A stretch of DNA of 54,365 nucleotides from JAGTRB01 sp037439685 (GTDB taxonomy: Archaea; Thermoproteota; Bathyarchaeia; TCS64), in the NCBI GenBank assembly GCA_037439685.1, contig JBBIVO010000003.1:1-54365 (forward strand), given 5' to 3'. The notes below the pieces were generated by a model. That model was not told the DNA's origin, searched no databases, and worked only from the letters and a program-made list of their open reading frames with translations. Positions 43,577 to 52,252 of the stretch are shown here, piece by piece (position 1 is the stretch's first letter; each line of letters opens with the position of its first letter). Position numbers and translations under genes: made by a program.

Positions 43577-43624
43577 GGGGCGAGAGGGACCCTTCGATGC
43601 GAGGAGATCCGGGTCTCTTGCCCC
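43577..43624. terminator. Bulged hairpin downstream of eno
   Basis: GGGGC-G-AGAG-GG-ACCC at 43577-43592 pairs with GGGT-CTCT-T-GCCCC at 43611-43624, with one G-T pair and a two-base bulge. It lies 45 bases after eno and before the promoter of the aldolase. No T-run follows, so it may be a processing or attenuation signal. Confidence 0.4.
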
Positions 43625-43682
43625 ATCGGCTCGGATAGGGATATATAGAGGTTAAAAACCCCTTCGATGGATCTGCTTAGAG

Positions 43683-44444
43683 GTGTTAACCTTGAGGAAT
43701 GAGTTGAAGAGGAGATTAAAGGCCAGTGGACAGGCCCTGGGCGTATGGGTGACCATAGAGAGCCCCATAGTCACGGAGCTCCTCTCCACCCTGGGCTTCG
43801 ACTACCTGGTCTTCGACACGGAGCACAGCCCCCTTGACATATACCAGTCCCAGACCCTGATGCAGGCCATTAGGGGGGCAGGAACCACCCCCATAGTCAG
43901 AGTCTGGTGGAACGACATGGTCGCCATCAAGAGGGCCCTCGACATAGGGGCCTATGGGGTGGTCATCCCATGGGTGAACAATAGGGAGCAGGCTGAGATG
44001 GCCGTGAAGGCCTGCCTATACCCCCCTAGAGGGGTAAGGGGTTGCGGCCCTAGGAGGGCGGCCCTGCTGGACCCGGAGTATCTAAAGACGGCGGATGAGG
44101 AGATCCTGATAATAGCCCAGATCGAGACCAGGGAGGCCGTGGAGAACATAGAGGAGATCGTCTCCGTGGATGGGATAGATGTAACCTATATAGGGCCATC
44201 GGACCTCTCGGCCTCGTATGGACATATGGGGGATATGATGCACCCGGAGGTTCAGGATGCGATCGACAGGGTATTCGAGGCCTCTAGGGAGGCCGGGGTG
44301 GCGACGGGCATCCACATGGGCTCCGGAAAGCCCCTCATCGAGAGGGTCAAGAAGGGATATAACCTGATCACGGTGGGGAATGACCTAGGCTTCGTGAGGG
44401 CGGGGGCCATGGAGGTCTTGAGGGGGCTGGGAAGGGCTAAGTGA
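43683..44444 (+). CDS. HpcH/HpaI-family aldolase
   Basis: 253 residues from GTG at 43683 (a TTG nine bases later is an alternative). GVWVTIESPIVTELLSTLGFDYLVFDTEHSPLD is the N-terminal hallmark, with the FDTEHSPLD metal-near loop. Later come VRVWWNDMVAIKRALDIGAYGVVIPWVN, the metal and substrate residues IAQIETREAVENIEEI, and YIGPSDLSASYG. It cleaves 2-keto-3-deoxy-acids or related hydroxy-keto-acids. ATATATAG at about 43640 is a TATA box. The GMP synthase gene is convergent. Confidence 0.88.
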   Translation: MLTLRNELKRRLKASGQALGVWVTIESPIVTELLSTLGFDYLVFDTEHSPLDIYQSQTLMQAIRGAGTTPIVRVWWNDMVAIKRALDIGAYGVVIPWVNNREQAEMAVKACLYPPRGVRGCGPRRAALLDPEYLKTADEEILIIAQIETREAVENIEEIVSVDGIDVTYIGPSDLSASYGHMGDMMHPEVQDAIDRVFEASREAGVATGIHMGSGKPLIERVKKGYNLITVGNDLGFVRAGAMEVLRGLGRAK

Positions 44445-44457
44445 GTGCAAAGGGGCT

Positions 44458-45645
44458 CTACTCGAACTCTATCGTCCCCGGAGGCTTCGGGGTGACATCA
44501 AAGTAGACGCTTGACACCCTCCCACACCCGTTAAGGACCCTTCTCGATATTTCCTCCCAGGAAGTCCACGGGATCTCTGCGGGGAGGGCCTTAAGGAAGT
44601 CCTCTGTTTTAACAGCCCTCAAGGCCATCCGGTATCCCCTCCCCTCCCTCCTATCCACCAAGAATAGTATCCTGGTGATCTCTGGGTGTTCCTCCTGGAT
44701 CCTCGACCTCACCCTCTCCAGCGCCTCGGAATCGAAGATTCTCGCCCTTGTCACGGGGTTCAGTATCTCCAACCCCGCCATCAGGCCGTAGGCTCTCCTC
44801 CCTTCCCTGATCCCGGTGGCCCTCTCCCTCAGGAAACTAACCTCAACCTCCGATGAGTGCAGGTTCAAGGCCCTTGAGGCCTCTGATGATAACTCCCTCG
44901 AGGCCTCCGACCCCATTCCCAGGATGGCTGGGAAGTATTGGTCCGGATGGTATGGCTCAAGCCCCTCCTCCACGATCTGCGTGGCGGCCTTAAGCTCTTC
45001 AAGCCTCTCATGAGTGACCTCCCCCACAACCCTGATCGAGAGGCCAGGACCTGGGAAGGGCTGCCTCTCAGAGATGGCCCTGGGAACCCCTAAAAGCCTG
45101 GCCACCTCCCTAACCTGAAACTTGTATAGGTCTGAGATGGGCTCTAACACCCTGAGGCCGTACCTCTCCTTTGGGTCTATCCCTATCTGCTCAAGGACGT
45201 TATGCTGGGTCTTTATACCTCCCTCGGTCTCCACGATGTCCGCCCTTATCGTTCCCTGAACTAGGAACCCGCAGCCCTCCCTTTCCGAGACATCTCTCAG
45301 GGTAGCGTAGAAGGCCTCCCTGAAGGCCTTCCTCTTATCCTCAGCATCTCTCAGACCCTTAAGCGCCTCCATGAACCTCTCCCTCTCGTCCACTATCCTC
45401 ACGGGGAGGCCCAAGGGAGGGGAGGAGAGGAGACCCCTCACCCTCTCCGGCTCCCCTAGACGCATGAAGTTGTCATCGATGAATATGCAGAGGAGCCTAT
45501 CGCCTAAGGCCCTTCTCGCTATGACGGCGGAGACCGTGCTGTCCACCCCTCCAGAGACCGCGGCGAGGGCCTTCTCCTCTCCAACGGCCCTCCTGATGGC
45601 TTTGACCCTCTCGGAGATGAGCGCTGGGATGTCTAAGCTTTGCAT
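44458..45645 (-). CDS. guaA: GMP synthase, ATP pyrophosphatase subunit (with insertion)
   Basis: 395 residues. The PP-loop is AAVSGGVDST. The GMP synthase core continues GFLVQGTIRADIVE, KTQHNVL, and FPGPGLSIRVVGEVT. The C-terminal dimerisation part ends with SVYFDVTPKPPGTIEFE. In archaea the amidotransferase is usually a separate protein, and its gene is not here. The subunit is normally about 310 residues; this one is about 85 longer, with the extra sequence between EGLEPYHPDQYFPAI and the C-terminal YRMALRAVKTEDF. This seems to be a lineage-specific insertion. It adds the amide to XMP to make GMP. Confidence 0.92.
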   Translation of the reverse strand: MQSLDIPALISERVKAIRRAVGEEKALAAVSGGVDSTVSAVIARRALGDRLLCIFIDDNFMRLGEPERVRGLLSSPPLGLPVRIVDERERFMEALKGLRDAEDKRKAFREAFYATLRDVSEREGCGFLVQGTIRADIVETEGGIKTQHNVLEQIGIDPKERYGLRVLEPISDLYKFQVREVARLLGVPRAISERQPFPGPGLSIRVVGEVTHERLEELKAATQIVEEGLEPYHPDQYFPAILGMGSEASRELSSEASRALNLHSSEVEVSFLRERATGIREGRRAYGLMAGLEILNPVTRARIFDSEALERVRSRIQEEHPEITRILFLVDRREGRGYRMALRAVKTEDFLKALPAEIPWTSWEEISRRVLNGCGRVSSVYFDVTPKPPGTIEFE

Positions 45646-45746
45646 ACCTAAAAATCGGAGAGGCTGTTTAATAATCCTTCATTGAGCACACAGAAAGGCT
45701 TAAAATGATGGATCGCCTCTTGAGGCAACACTTATAGGGGATCGGT

Positions 45747-46550
45747 GTGGGGGAGACCATCGCAATAATAGGGGCGGGGGTCATAGGAGGGGCCATCGCC
45801 AGATGCCTTGTTAGGAGCGGGGCCTTCGGCCGGATAATAGCCACGAGGAGGCGGATCGAAAGGCTGAGGCCCCTATCGGAGTTGGGTGTAGAGGTGACAG
45901 ACGATAATGTGGGGGCGGCTAGGGAGGGGGAGGTGATAGTCATCTGCGTCAAGCCCAAGGATGTACCCGGCCTCCTCAGGGAGCTGAGGGGGGTGGTGGA
46001 GGGTAAACTGGTCATCTCCACGGCTGCAACCATCCCACTATCCCTCTACAGGTCTATAGCCTCAGGGGCCAGATTCGTCAGGGCCATGCCAAACATCGCA
46101 GCTCTGGTCGGGGAGTCCTTCACCGCCTACTGCTGCGATGAGAGGGTGACAGAGCTGGATAGAGAATTGGTTAGAAGGATCCTGGAGAGATTGGGCCCCT
46201 GTGAGGAGGTTGAGGAGGGATACATGGATGCGGTGACGGGCCTTAGCGGGAGCGGCCCAGCCTACATAGCCACGGTAATAGAGGCGATGATGTATGCGGG
46301 CCTAAAGGTGGGCCTGCCGAGGGAGCTATCCCTCTACAGCTCTGCCCAAGCCGTCTTAGGGACCGCCAAGCTTATCCTCGAGGGGGGTCTCACCCCCTCG
46401 GAGATTAAGGAGATGGTGACCACTCCAGGAGGCACAACCATAGAGGGGCTTTACCAGCTGGAGGACGGCAAGCTCAGGACAGCCCTTATGAGGGCTGTTG
46501 AGGCGGCGACTGAGAAGTGTATGGTTATAAGGAGAAACTGGGAGAATTAG
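45747..46550 (+). CDS. proC: Pyrroline-5-carboxylate reductase
   Basis: 267 residues from GTG at 45747. The dinucleotide motif is IAIIGAGVIGGAIARCL at the N-terminus, and the active part is VTGLSGSGPAYIATVIEAM followed by VTTPGGTTIEGLYQLE. It makes proline. The length fits the family. The GMP synthase gene is divergent, 101 bases away. Confidence 0.93.
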   Translation: MGETIAIIGAGVIGGAIARCLVRSGAFGRIIATRRRIERLRPLSELGVEVTDDNVGAAREGEVIVICVKPKDVPGLLRELRGVVEGKLVISTAATIPLSLYRSIASGARFVRAMPNIAALVGESFTAYCCDERVTELDRELVRRILERLGPCEEVEEGYMDAVTGLSGSGPAYIATVIEAMMYAGLKVGLPRELSLYSSAQAVLGTAKLILEGGLTPSEIKEMVTTPGGTTIEGLYQLEDGKLRTALMRAVEAATEKCMVIRRNWEN

Positions 46551-46745
46551 AGATTTTGAAACTTTTTAAGGATTTGCGAGATCCAATATATGTCAATCTA
46601 TGATATATAAAAAAGATTAATATAAAGGATATATGAAAACCAATAATTTGCGATTTAGATGATAAGGTTGATTTTTGATGTTCATCGCTAGGAACTGAAA
46701 GAGTTCAAGAATATCATAAATAAACCTTTTTGGGTGTAGTTTCTC

Positions 46746-47433
46746 TCATCCGATCTTCATCTCTGGTCTGTGGAACTCCTCCGTAGCCTTTAAAATCCAT
46801 ATCCCATCCTCCTTTCCCCTATCTACGAGCTCTGGCAATGGGAGGCAGACATATACAACCTTTATCAGGTTCCTCCTAAGCATCTCCGGATGCTCCAGCC
46901 TTAGCCTCTCTATCTTCCTTAATAGCTCCTCGGCTATCTCCGCTCCGCCCCTAACAGTCGCCTCCCCCACCACACATATCTCATCGGAGGCACCATAGAT
47001 GTTCAACTCTAGGCCTGGAAGAATAAGCGATGTCAACTCGAGATCGACCCCAAACTCGTCTCTAATCCTCCGACTCAGAATGGACTTCCTCATCCTCAAC
47101 ATCTATCGTGAGCTTCTCCAAAGTCCTTTCAACCCTATTCAGCCTCATGTCCATCTTATTAATAACCATCAACATCCTGTTGAAATCCTCCCTAAGCCTA
47201 ACCTGCTCCTCCTTAAGAGCCAGAATCTCCTTCCAGACCCTCCCCTGCTCCTCCCTAAATCTCTCCTGCTCCTCCCTAAATCTCTCCTGCTCCTCTCTAA
47301 GCCTAACCTGCTCTTCGCTCAGGGAGTCAAGCCTCTTCAGTATCTCAGACAGGCCTAGATATCCCGCGACCGTGTATCTGAACTCTACGTCACTGTCGAG
47401 GAGCTTTAGGAACTCCCTCTTCAAGGCATCCAT
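46746..47433 (-). pseudogene. DUF3782-like coiled-coil/nuclease-fold protein, one frameshift
   Basis: The first frame (47433 to 47062) starts MDALKREFLKLLDSDVEFRY. It holds a long coiled coil built from repeats of RxREEQxRxR (21-bp DNA repeats) and then NKMDMRLNRVERTLEKLTIDVEDEE. The second frame (47102 to 46746) continues SILSRRIRDEFGVDLELTSLILPGLELNIYG and EICVVGEATVRGG, and ends with FHRPEMKIG. Together these match the archaeal DUF3782 layout: coiled coil, then a PD-(D/E)xK-like fold. Removing one G in the GAGGAAG stretch near 47085-47091 joins the frames. It may be a sequence error or a recent mutation. Function unknown. Confidence 0.7.
47244..47327. repeat. Four tandem 21-bp repeats in the coiled-coil region
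   Basis: Copies begin at 47244, 47265, 47286 and 47307 (CCTGCTCCTCCCTAAATCTCT and variants). Each encodes one seven-residue unit of the coiled coil. The first two copies are identical, so slippage could change the length. Confidence 0.8.
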
Positions 47434-48315
47434 CTGAGGTTCGGTTATATTATGGGCAGACCTCTTTATAAATTAGTTTTTGTTGATGGTAGTTCTTTGT
47501 AATTGCCCAGGATTTAAAGTATTCACAGGTTTTGACTAGATTCTCCCCTTAAACTATCGAGGGCCTCATTTATGATCGATAATATCGCACTTAACCGTAT
47601 CGCGTACCTAATGGAGGGGGTTAGTTCTCCGAAAATAGGTGGGCGTGAGCCTTAGACTATTCGAGTTATGAGATTCTCCCAACACCACAACTTTCAGAGG
47701 AGTTTTCTTTAGCATTTTTATACTTCACCTGAGAGTTATATCTAAACTCCCATTCAAATAGAACTCATTTAAAAATGTTTAATAAAATTTTATTGATGGT
47801 GCGGCTTGAGTAGCGGGTATATGATATGAAGGCCATGGCTGCTATTGTTGAAAGATGATTTAATCCATATCTAAAAATTTTAAGATTGTAACGGAGGGAA
47901 AGAGAGACACTCTAATGATCTTGAAGATGATTGAAGAGAAGTGCTAAGCATCTAATAGTGGTAGTTATTAATGATTTTAGTAATAGAATAAATGTAAAAG
48001 AGGAACAAGTTATGGTTAATATGTGGTTAGGTTACTGGAGGGGCTGCCTCCTATCATGGTGATCCCCCATGAGGGGTGTTAGCCGCCCTTTCGTAGGCCC
48101 ATTGCCCATTCCTCTTAAAGCCTCGCCTGAAACCTCTAATGAATGCGCCTTAGAGGGTTGAAGACTTCGCCTTGGGGAGTTCGAGGTGGTTGAGAGGATA
48201 GCCAAGAGGCATATCGGATGCTAGGTTGCGACCAATGAGCCCCCCTTTCGAGAGTGGCCGCGGATGAAAAAGATTCCTGGGAGGGCAGGACAAGGGCCTT
48301 CAGGTAGATCGGGGC
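47434..48315. other. 880-base gene-poor region
   Basis: No supported open reading frame. The sequence is AT-rich with many short direct and inverted A/T repeats (for example ATAAAATTTTAT near 47783-47794). I looked for tRNA, transposase fragments and known small RNAs by eye and saw none. It could be remnant mobile DNA or hold an unrecognised RNA. Confidence 0.35.
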
Positions 48316-49665
48316 TCATCTAGCCTCCCTCATCCTCCTGGCCACCGTCTCGGCGGCAAGGGATAATGCCTCCCAAGTCTCGTTTAGGGGTGGTGTGTAG
48401 CATGTGTCGGACTTGGCAAGCTCATAGGCCGTCATCCCCTTCTGTATCGCGATGGATGCCGCGTTTATCCTCTGGGCCACATCCTCTCCTCCTATTATCT
48501 GGCACCCTATGATCCTCCCATACTCCGGCTCTGCCAAGATCTTCACCCTTATCTCCCTTCCTCCTGGGTAGTATCTGGCTCTGGTCTTTGAGGAGATGGC
48601 TCCTGAGACCGTTCTAAGTTTGACCCTCTGAGCCTGAGACTCTGTGAGACCCGTCGAACCGATCTCTATGTCGAAGGCCTTGGTCACCGCGGATGAGAGA
48701 ACCCCCGGGAACGTCGAGTAGCCTCCAGCCGCGTTTATACCCGCTACCCTGCCCATCCTGACCGCTGTTGTCCCGAGCTGGCTGAGGGTTGGCCGGCCGG
48801 TCAACAGGTTGCAGGACTCCGCGCAGTCTCCTGCGGCGTAGATGTCTGGTATGGAGGTCATCATCCTGGGGTTCACACTCACTCCCTTCGTATGTCCGAT
48901 CTCAACCCCAGCTTGCCTGGCCAGCTCGGTGTTAGGCCTAGCGCCGGCTGAGACTATGACAATGTCCGCATCTATCCTCTTTCCCCCGGCTAAAACCCCC
49001 TCGGCCTTCTCCCCTCCTAGGATCTCCTCCACACCTCCCCCTGTGAGTATCCTAACCCCCCTCTCTTCGAGGATCCTCTGGACGATTTGGGCCATCTCCC
49101 CATCGAGGGATGCTGGGAGGATGTGGGGGAGGACCTCCACCATCGTCGTCTCTATTCCATGCTTGCTGAAGGCGTGGGCCACCTCTATCCCTATGAAGCC
49201 CGCCCCTATTATGACGGCCTTTTGAGCCTCCTCCATAGCCTCCTTTATCCTCACCCCGTCTTCGAGGGTCCTGAGGGTGAAGACCCCCCTCTTCTCCAGA
49301 CCCCTTATAGGCGGTGTGAACGGGCTGGCTCCGGTCGAGAGTATCAGGGAGTTGTACTCCTCTAATTCAACTCCATCCTGGGACTTTAGCTCGATCCTCC
49401 TCTCCTTGGGGTTTATGGAGAGGGCTCGGGTCTCGGTCCTCACCTCTAGCCTCATCATCCTGTAGAAGGATGGTGGAAAGACGACCAGGTCTTGGAAGCT
49501 GGGTATCTCACCTGCGAGCACGTAGGGGAGACCACACCTGGAGTAGGCGAGGTGGGGCTCGTCAGTCACGAGGATGATCTCAGCCTCCCGGTCGGCCTTC
49601 CTGGCCGCCGAGGCCGCCTCCAACCCCGCCGCGTTCGCCCCAATTATCACGATCCTTCTAGACAT
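48316..49665 (-). CDS. CoA-disulfide reductase/NADH oxidase-like flavoprotein
   Basis: 449 residues from the ATG at 49665. The FAD motif is RIVIIGANAAGLEAASAARK. The peroxide/CoA-type active cysteine is Cys44 in YSRCGLPYVLAGEI. The NAD(P)H motif is VIIGAGFIGIEVAHAF and the second FAD motif is DIYAAGDCAES. It most likely reduces coenzyme A disulfide, or oxygen or sulfur species, and protects thiols. The C-terminal dimerisation domain is complete. It stands alone between the gene-poor region and the TBP operon. Confidence 0.88.
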   Translation of the reverse strand: MSRRIVIIGANAAGLEAASAARKADREAEIILVTDEPHLAYSRCGLPYVLAGEIPSFQDLVVFPPSFYRMMRLEVRTETRALSINPKERRIELKSQDGVELEEYNSLILSTGASPFTPPIRGLEKRGVFTLRTLEDGVRIKEAMEEAQKAVIIGAGFIGIEVAHAFSKHGIETTMVEVLPHILPASLDGEMAQIVQRILEERGVRILTGGGVEEILGGEKAEGVLAGGKRIDADIVIVSAGARPNTELARQAGVEIGHTKGVSVNPRMMTSIPDIYAAGDCAESCNLLTGRPTLSQLGTTAVRMGRVAGINAAGGYSTFPGVLSSAVTKAFDIEIGSTGLTESQAQRVKLRTVSGAISSKTRARYYPGGREIRVKILAEPEYGRIIGCQIIGGEDVAQRINAASIAIQKGMTAYELAKSDTCYTPPLNETWEALSLAAETVARRMREAR

Positions 49666-49820
49666 GGCCATCTCCACCAATGGGCCCAGATCGATTTAAA
49701 AGTTGGATTCTAGAAGCCTCATGCCTTGACTCTAGAGGCTTAGTTATCAAAGCCGAGAACCATTTTAATGCTGGAAGGGGTGCCCGCCTCTCCCATAGAG
49801 GGTGAACCTTAATAGATAAT

Positions 49821-50807
49821 TTAAGCATGTGATCGAAGCCATCTGCTTAATCTAACAGCTTTTTTGAAGCCTTTCCTCCTAGATGCCATTGAGGAGAAGA
49901 ATAAGGCGGCTCCTGGGATTAGGAGGGATATGACGAGGGCGTAGACAGGATGGAAGGGGGGGGCCTCTCCCAAGATGAGCCATCCGATGGTGATGAGGCC
50001 TCCCCTATCATACCACCAAAGGTTTGGGGTTATCCCGGTGTACCTGGTGGAGATGTCGCACGCCATTGGCAGCACTATGAGGATTAGGTGATAGAGCCAA
50101 AACATCGTGCAGAGGTCATCATCCCTGAAGGATAAGGGTGCTATGAGGCACCAGAGGTACCATAGGGCCAGGGACAGAGCCTCTAGGCCTATATTGAGGG
50201 GGCCTAAAAGGGAGGTGGCCACTAGGGTGAGGGGAGAGGCTAATAGTGGTGGGATGGAGATCAAGGGGAACCTTCCATCCACCTTTGAGGCCTCTCTTGG
50301 GGGAAATGCTCTGTCCATGAGGATGGTTGTGGCTATGATGGACGCCAGGAAGAGGAGCCCCCTAAAGGTCCTGATGAATAGGGGGAGGTATCCAATTATC
50401 GGGATCCTCCCCACAACCCTCCCTATGACCCTCTCCTCCGGGACTGGCTGGCTGTCCCTGAAGGGGTTGTTATCCCCCTTCGTGACGAACCACCACTGGT
50501 CTCCGTAGAGATACTTCTCGACAGCCCTGTGAACAATGTACTCCTCAGAGCCACCGCTCCTCGAGAAGACTATTATCTCTCCTGAAGGCCTTGGGGCGGC
50601 TGTTACAGCCTCGAAGTCCTCTATCCTAGCTACGAATATGAAGTCTCCCACGCCTAAGGTTGGAACCATGCTCTGGGATACGACGACCATCACCGGGTGC
50701 TCCGTCCCTAACGCCGCCCTGGTGAGGTGGACCCCTCCGAATATGATGGCGGCGAAGGCGATGATGGAGGCTAACTGCCCCGCCAGCTCCCTCCGACGAG
50801 GCTTCAA
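49821..50807 (-). CDS. Signal peptidase I (archaeal Ser-His type)
   Basis: 328 residues. After an N-terminal membrane helix, the catalytic serine lies at VSQSMVPTL (Ser46). IVHRAV carries His93 and TKGDNN carries Asp112, the archaeal/Sec11-like Ser-His-Asp set rather than the bacterial Ser-Lys pair. The protein is longer than usual, with several extra membrane helices in the second half (about 150-310), which could span the membrane several times. The gene starts seven bases after the RPC34-like gene, so it is the last gene of the TBP operon. Confidence 0.9.
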   Translation of the reverse strand: MKPRRRELAGQLASIIAFAAIIFGGVHLTRAALGTEHPVMVVVSQSMVPTLGVGDFIFVARIEDFEAVTAAPRPSGEIIVFSRSGGSEEYIVHRAVEKYLYGDQWWFVTKGDNNPFRDSQPVPEERVIGRVVGRIPIIGYLPLFIRTFRGLLFLASIIATTILMDRAFPPREASKVDGRFPLISIPPLLASPLTLVATSLLGPLNIGLEALSLALWYLWCLIAPLSFRDDDLCTMFWLYHLILIVLPMACDISTRYTGITPNLWWYDRGGLITIGWLILGEAPPFHPVYALVISLLIPGAALFFSSMASRRKGFKKAVRLSRWLRSHA

Positions 50808-50814
50808 GCGCCCC

Positions 50815-51171
50815 TCAGCCTCTCTCCGAGCTCTCCATTATCCACCTGGTCAGGTGCTCACAGTTGATGGGAGACCTTCCCCCTCCCTCGAAGCATCTAT
50901 CTATATCCTCACACCTCAGGCATGGGCTATCCCTAATGGAGTCTAAGGTTGCATGCCTCCTCTTGGTGTAGAGCTTATAGGTCCACCTCCCCTCGTGAAG
51001 CACCCGGTCCCTCTCGATCTCCCCCTTCTCCTCAAACCTCTGGGCTAGCCTAGACCCCTCCCTGCTGCTGAGGCCAAGCCTCTTCCACATCTCACTTTGG
51101 AGGATGCCGTCCTCCGACTCCATTATCAGCCTCAACGCCCTCTCCTCCAGCCCATTATTTCTGTGGGGCAC
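50815..51171 (-). CDS. RPC34-like winged-helix protein with a putative 4Fe-4S site
   Basis: 118 residues. The N-terminal half is a winged helix (GILQSEMWKRLGLSSREGSRLAQRFEEKGEIERD, then the wing RWTYKLYT). The C-terminal end has four cysteines at 84, 87, 93 and 104 in SPCLRCEDIDRC and INCEHLTRW, the C-x2-C-x5-C-x10-C pattern that holds an Fe-S cluster in RPC34/RPC39 of RNA polymerase III. Archaeal RPC34 relatives are known in Crenarchaeota and Thaumarchaeota. Its place directly after TBP supports a role in transcription initiation. The alternative is a generic HTH with an Fe-S site. Confidence 0.75.
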   Translation of the reverse strand: MPHRNNGLEERALRLIMESEDGILQSEMWKRLGLSSREGSRLAQRFEEKGEIERDRVLHEGRWTYKLYTKRRHATLDSIRDSPCLRCEDIDRCFEGGGRSPINCEHLTRWIMESSERG

Positions 51172-51189
51172 CTCCCAGGCCTCCTCTCC

Positions 51190-51756
51190 TCAGTCGTAGT
51201 ATATCAGGCCCTCCTTCTGGAGGAGGGCGTGGAGCTTTTCGACGGCTTCACGAACCATCATCTCCTTTTTTGCGCCCGTGCAGACGAGCTTCCCGCTGGC
51301 GAATAGGAGCATAACGACCTTTGGGTCCATCATCCTGTAGATGAGGCCCGGAAACTGTTCGGGCTCGTACATTATGTTCTCCATCACGTTCGCCGCCATC
51401 TCGAGGTCTATCCTTCCCCCCAGGTTGGCCGAGGCCACGATATTCTGGATGACTATCTCGGGCCTCCCCAATATCACGATCCCACTGTTCTTCAGCTCCC
51501 TGACGACCTTCTTCACGGCCCCCCTAGCCTGCTTCTCAGACTTGGCCCCGGTGCAGACCATCTTCCCAGAGGCGAATATGAGGGTGGCCGTCTTAGGCCT
51601 CTTCAGCCTGAACACCAAACCTGGGAACTGCTTGGGCCTATACTCCACATTTCTGAAGGCCTTCATGATGGAGAGGAGGTCTATCTTCTGGTCCAGGGTT
51701 GCAGAGGCCACTACGTTCTCAATACTTATCTGAAGCTTTCTCGCGGACATCCCCAA
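51190..51756 (-). CDS. tbp: TATA-box binding protein
   Basis: 188 residues made of two direct repeats, each with a segment like IVASANL/VVASATL, a RPKQFPGLVFRLK or EPEQFPGLIYRMM strand and an LIFASGKMVCTGAK or LLFASGKLVCTGAK loop. These are the twofold-repeat features of archaeal TBP. It recognises the TATA element and recruits TFB. It is second in a four-gene operon (unknown, TBP, RPC34-like, signal peptidase). Confidence 0.98.
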   Translation of the reverse strand: MGMSARKLQISIENVVASATLDQKIDLLSIMKAFRNVEYRPKQFPGLVFRLKRPKTATLIFASGKMVCTGAKSEKQARGAVKKVVRELKNSGIVILGRPEIVIQNIVASANLGGRIDLEMAANVMENIMYEPEQFPGLIYRMMDPKVVMLLFASGKLVCTGAKKEMMVREAVEKLHALLQKEGLIYYD

Positions 51757-51762
51757 ATCTCC

Positions 51763-52089
51763 CTAATCGCCTGAGATCCTGGAAAGAAGATCAGGGGGAA
51801 TGAAGTCCTGACTAATCACCTCAACGATCGGGATGCAGCTGATGTTGGGATCTGTCCTCAGCCTGTCGCTGTAGGAGATCTCCCCCGAAAAGTTGTTGTA
51901 GATGACGAAGCTCCCGTGGAGGGGCTCCTCCTCCCTGACGAAGAAGAGGAAGACCTCGCTCATGGTTCCTCCTATAATGAAATAGATGTGAGACCCTCCA
52001 AACTGAAGGTGCTGAATCGCATTCAAAGAAGGCGAAGAGGCTACGAGCATGACAAGGTCCCTTATCGACCTCAAACGGATGAACTTCAT
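51763..52089 (-). CDS. Unknown protein in front of TBP
   Basis: 108 residues from the ATG at 52089; a TATA box at 52119-52126 lies 30 bases upstream, which decides this start over 52149. It is an alpha/beta protein with a segment SHIYFIIGGTMSEVFLFFVREEE and a C-terminal SCIPIVEVISQDFIPPDLLSRI. It has no known motif. It shares its transcript with TBP (six-base spacing), so a role in transcription or its control is likely. Confidence 0.7.
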   Translation of the reverse strand: MKFIRLRSIRDLVMLVASSPSLNAIQHLQFGGSHIYFIIGGTMSEVFLFFVREEEPLHGSFVIYNNFSGEISYSDRLRTDPNISCIPIVEVISQDFIPPDLLSRISGD

Positions 52090-52118
52090 CTCCCTCAAAA
52101 GAGGTATTGTCACCCCAG

Positions 52119-52126
52119 ATTTAAAT
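52119..52126 (-). promoter_or_regulatory. TATA box of the TBP operon
   Basis: ATTTAAAT lies 30 bases before the ATG at 52089. A second TTTAAA-like copy follows at about 52130-52135. This suggests a leaderless start or autoregulation by TBP. Confidence 0.55.
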
Positions 52127-52252
52127 AGTTTAAATAGCCTCGGCCTCATCTGCTGAGAATTCCAGCATCATGGAGGGTTGAACCGCTTGGGGGATCCCGC
52201 ACAGATCCTTTTTATCCATCCTCCGATAGGGATTAGAGATAAAAAAGGGGAG

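Noticed and set aside
47244..47327. Four tandem 21-bp units as a CRISPR array
   Set aside because: Units are contiguous with no spacers and encode a coiled coil; no cas genes are present.
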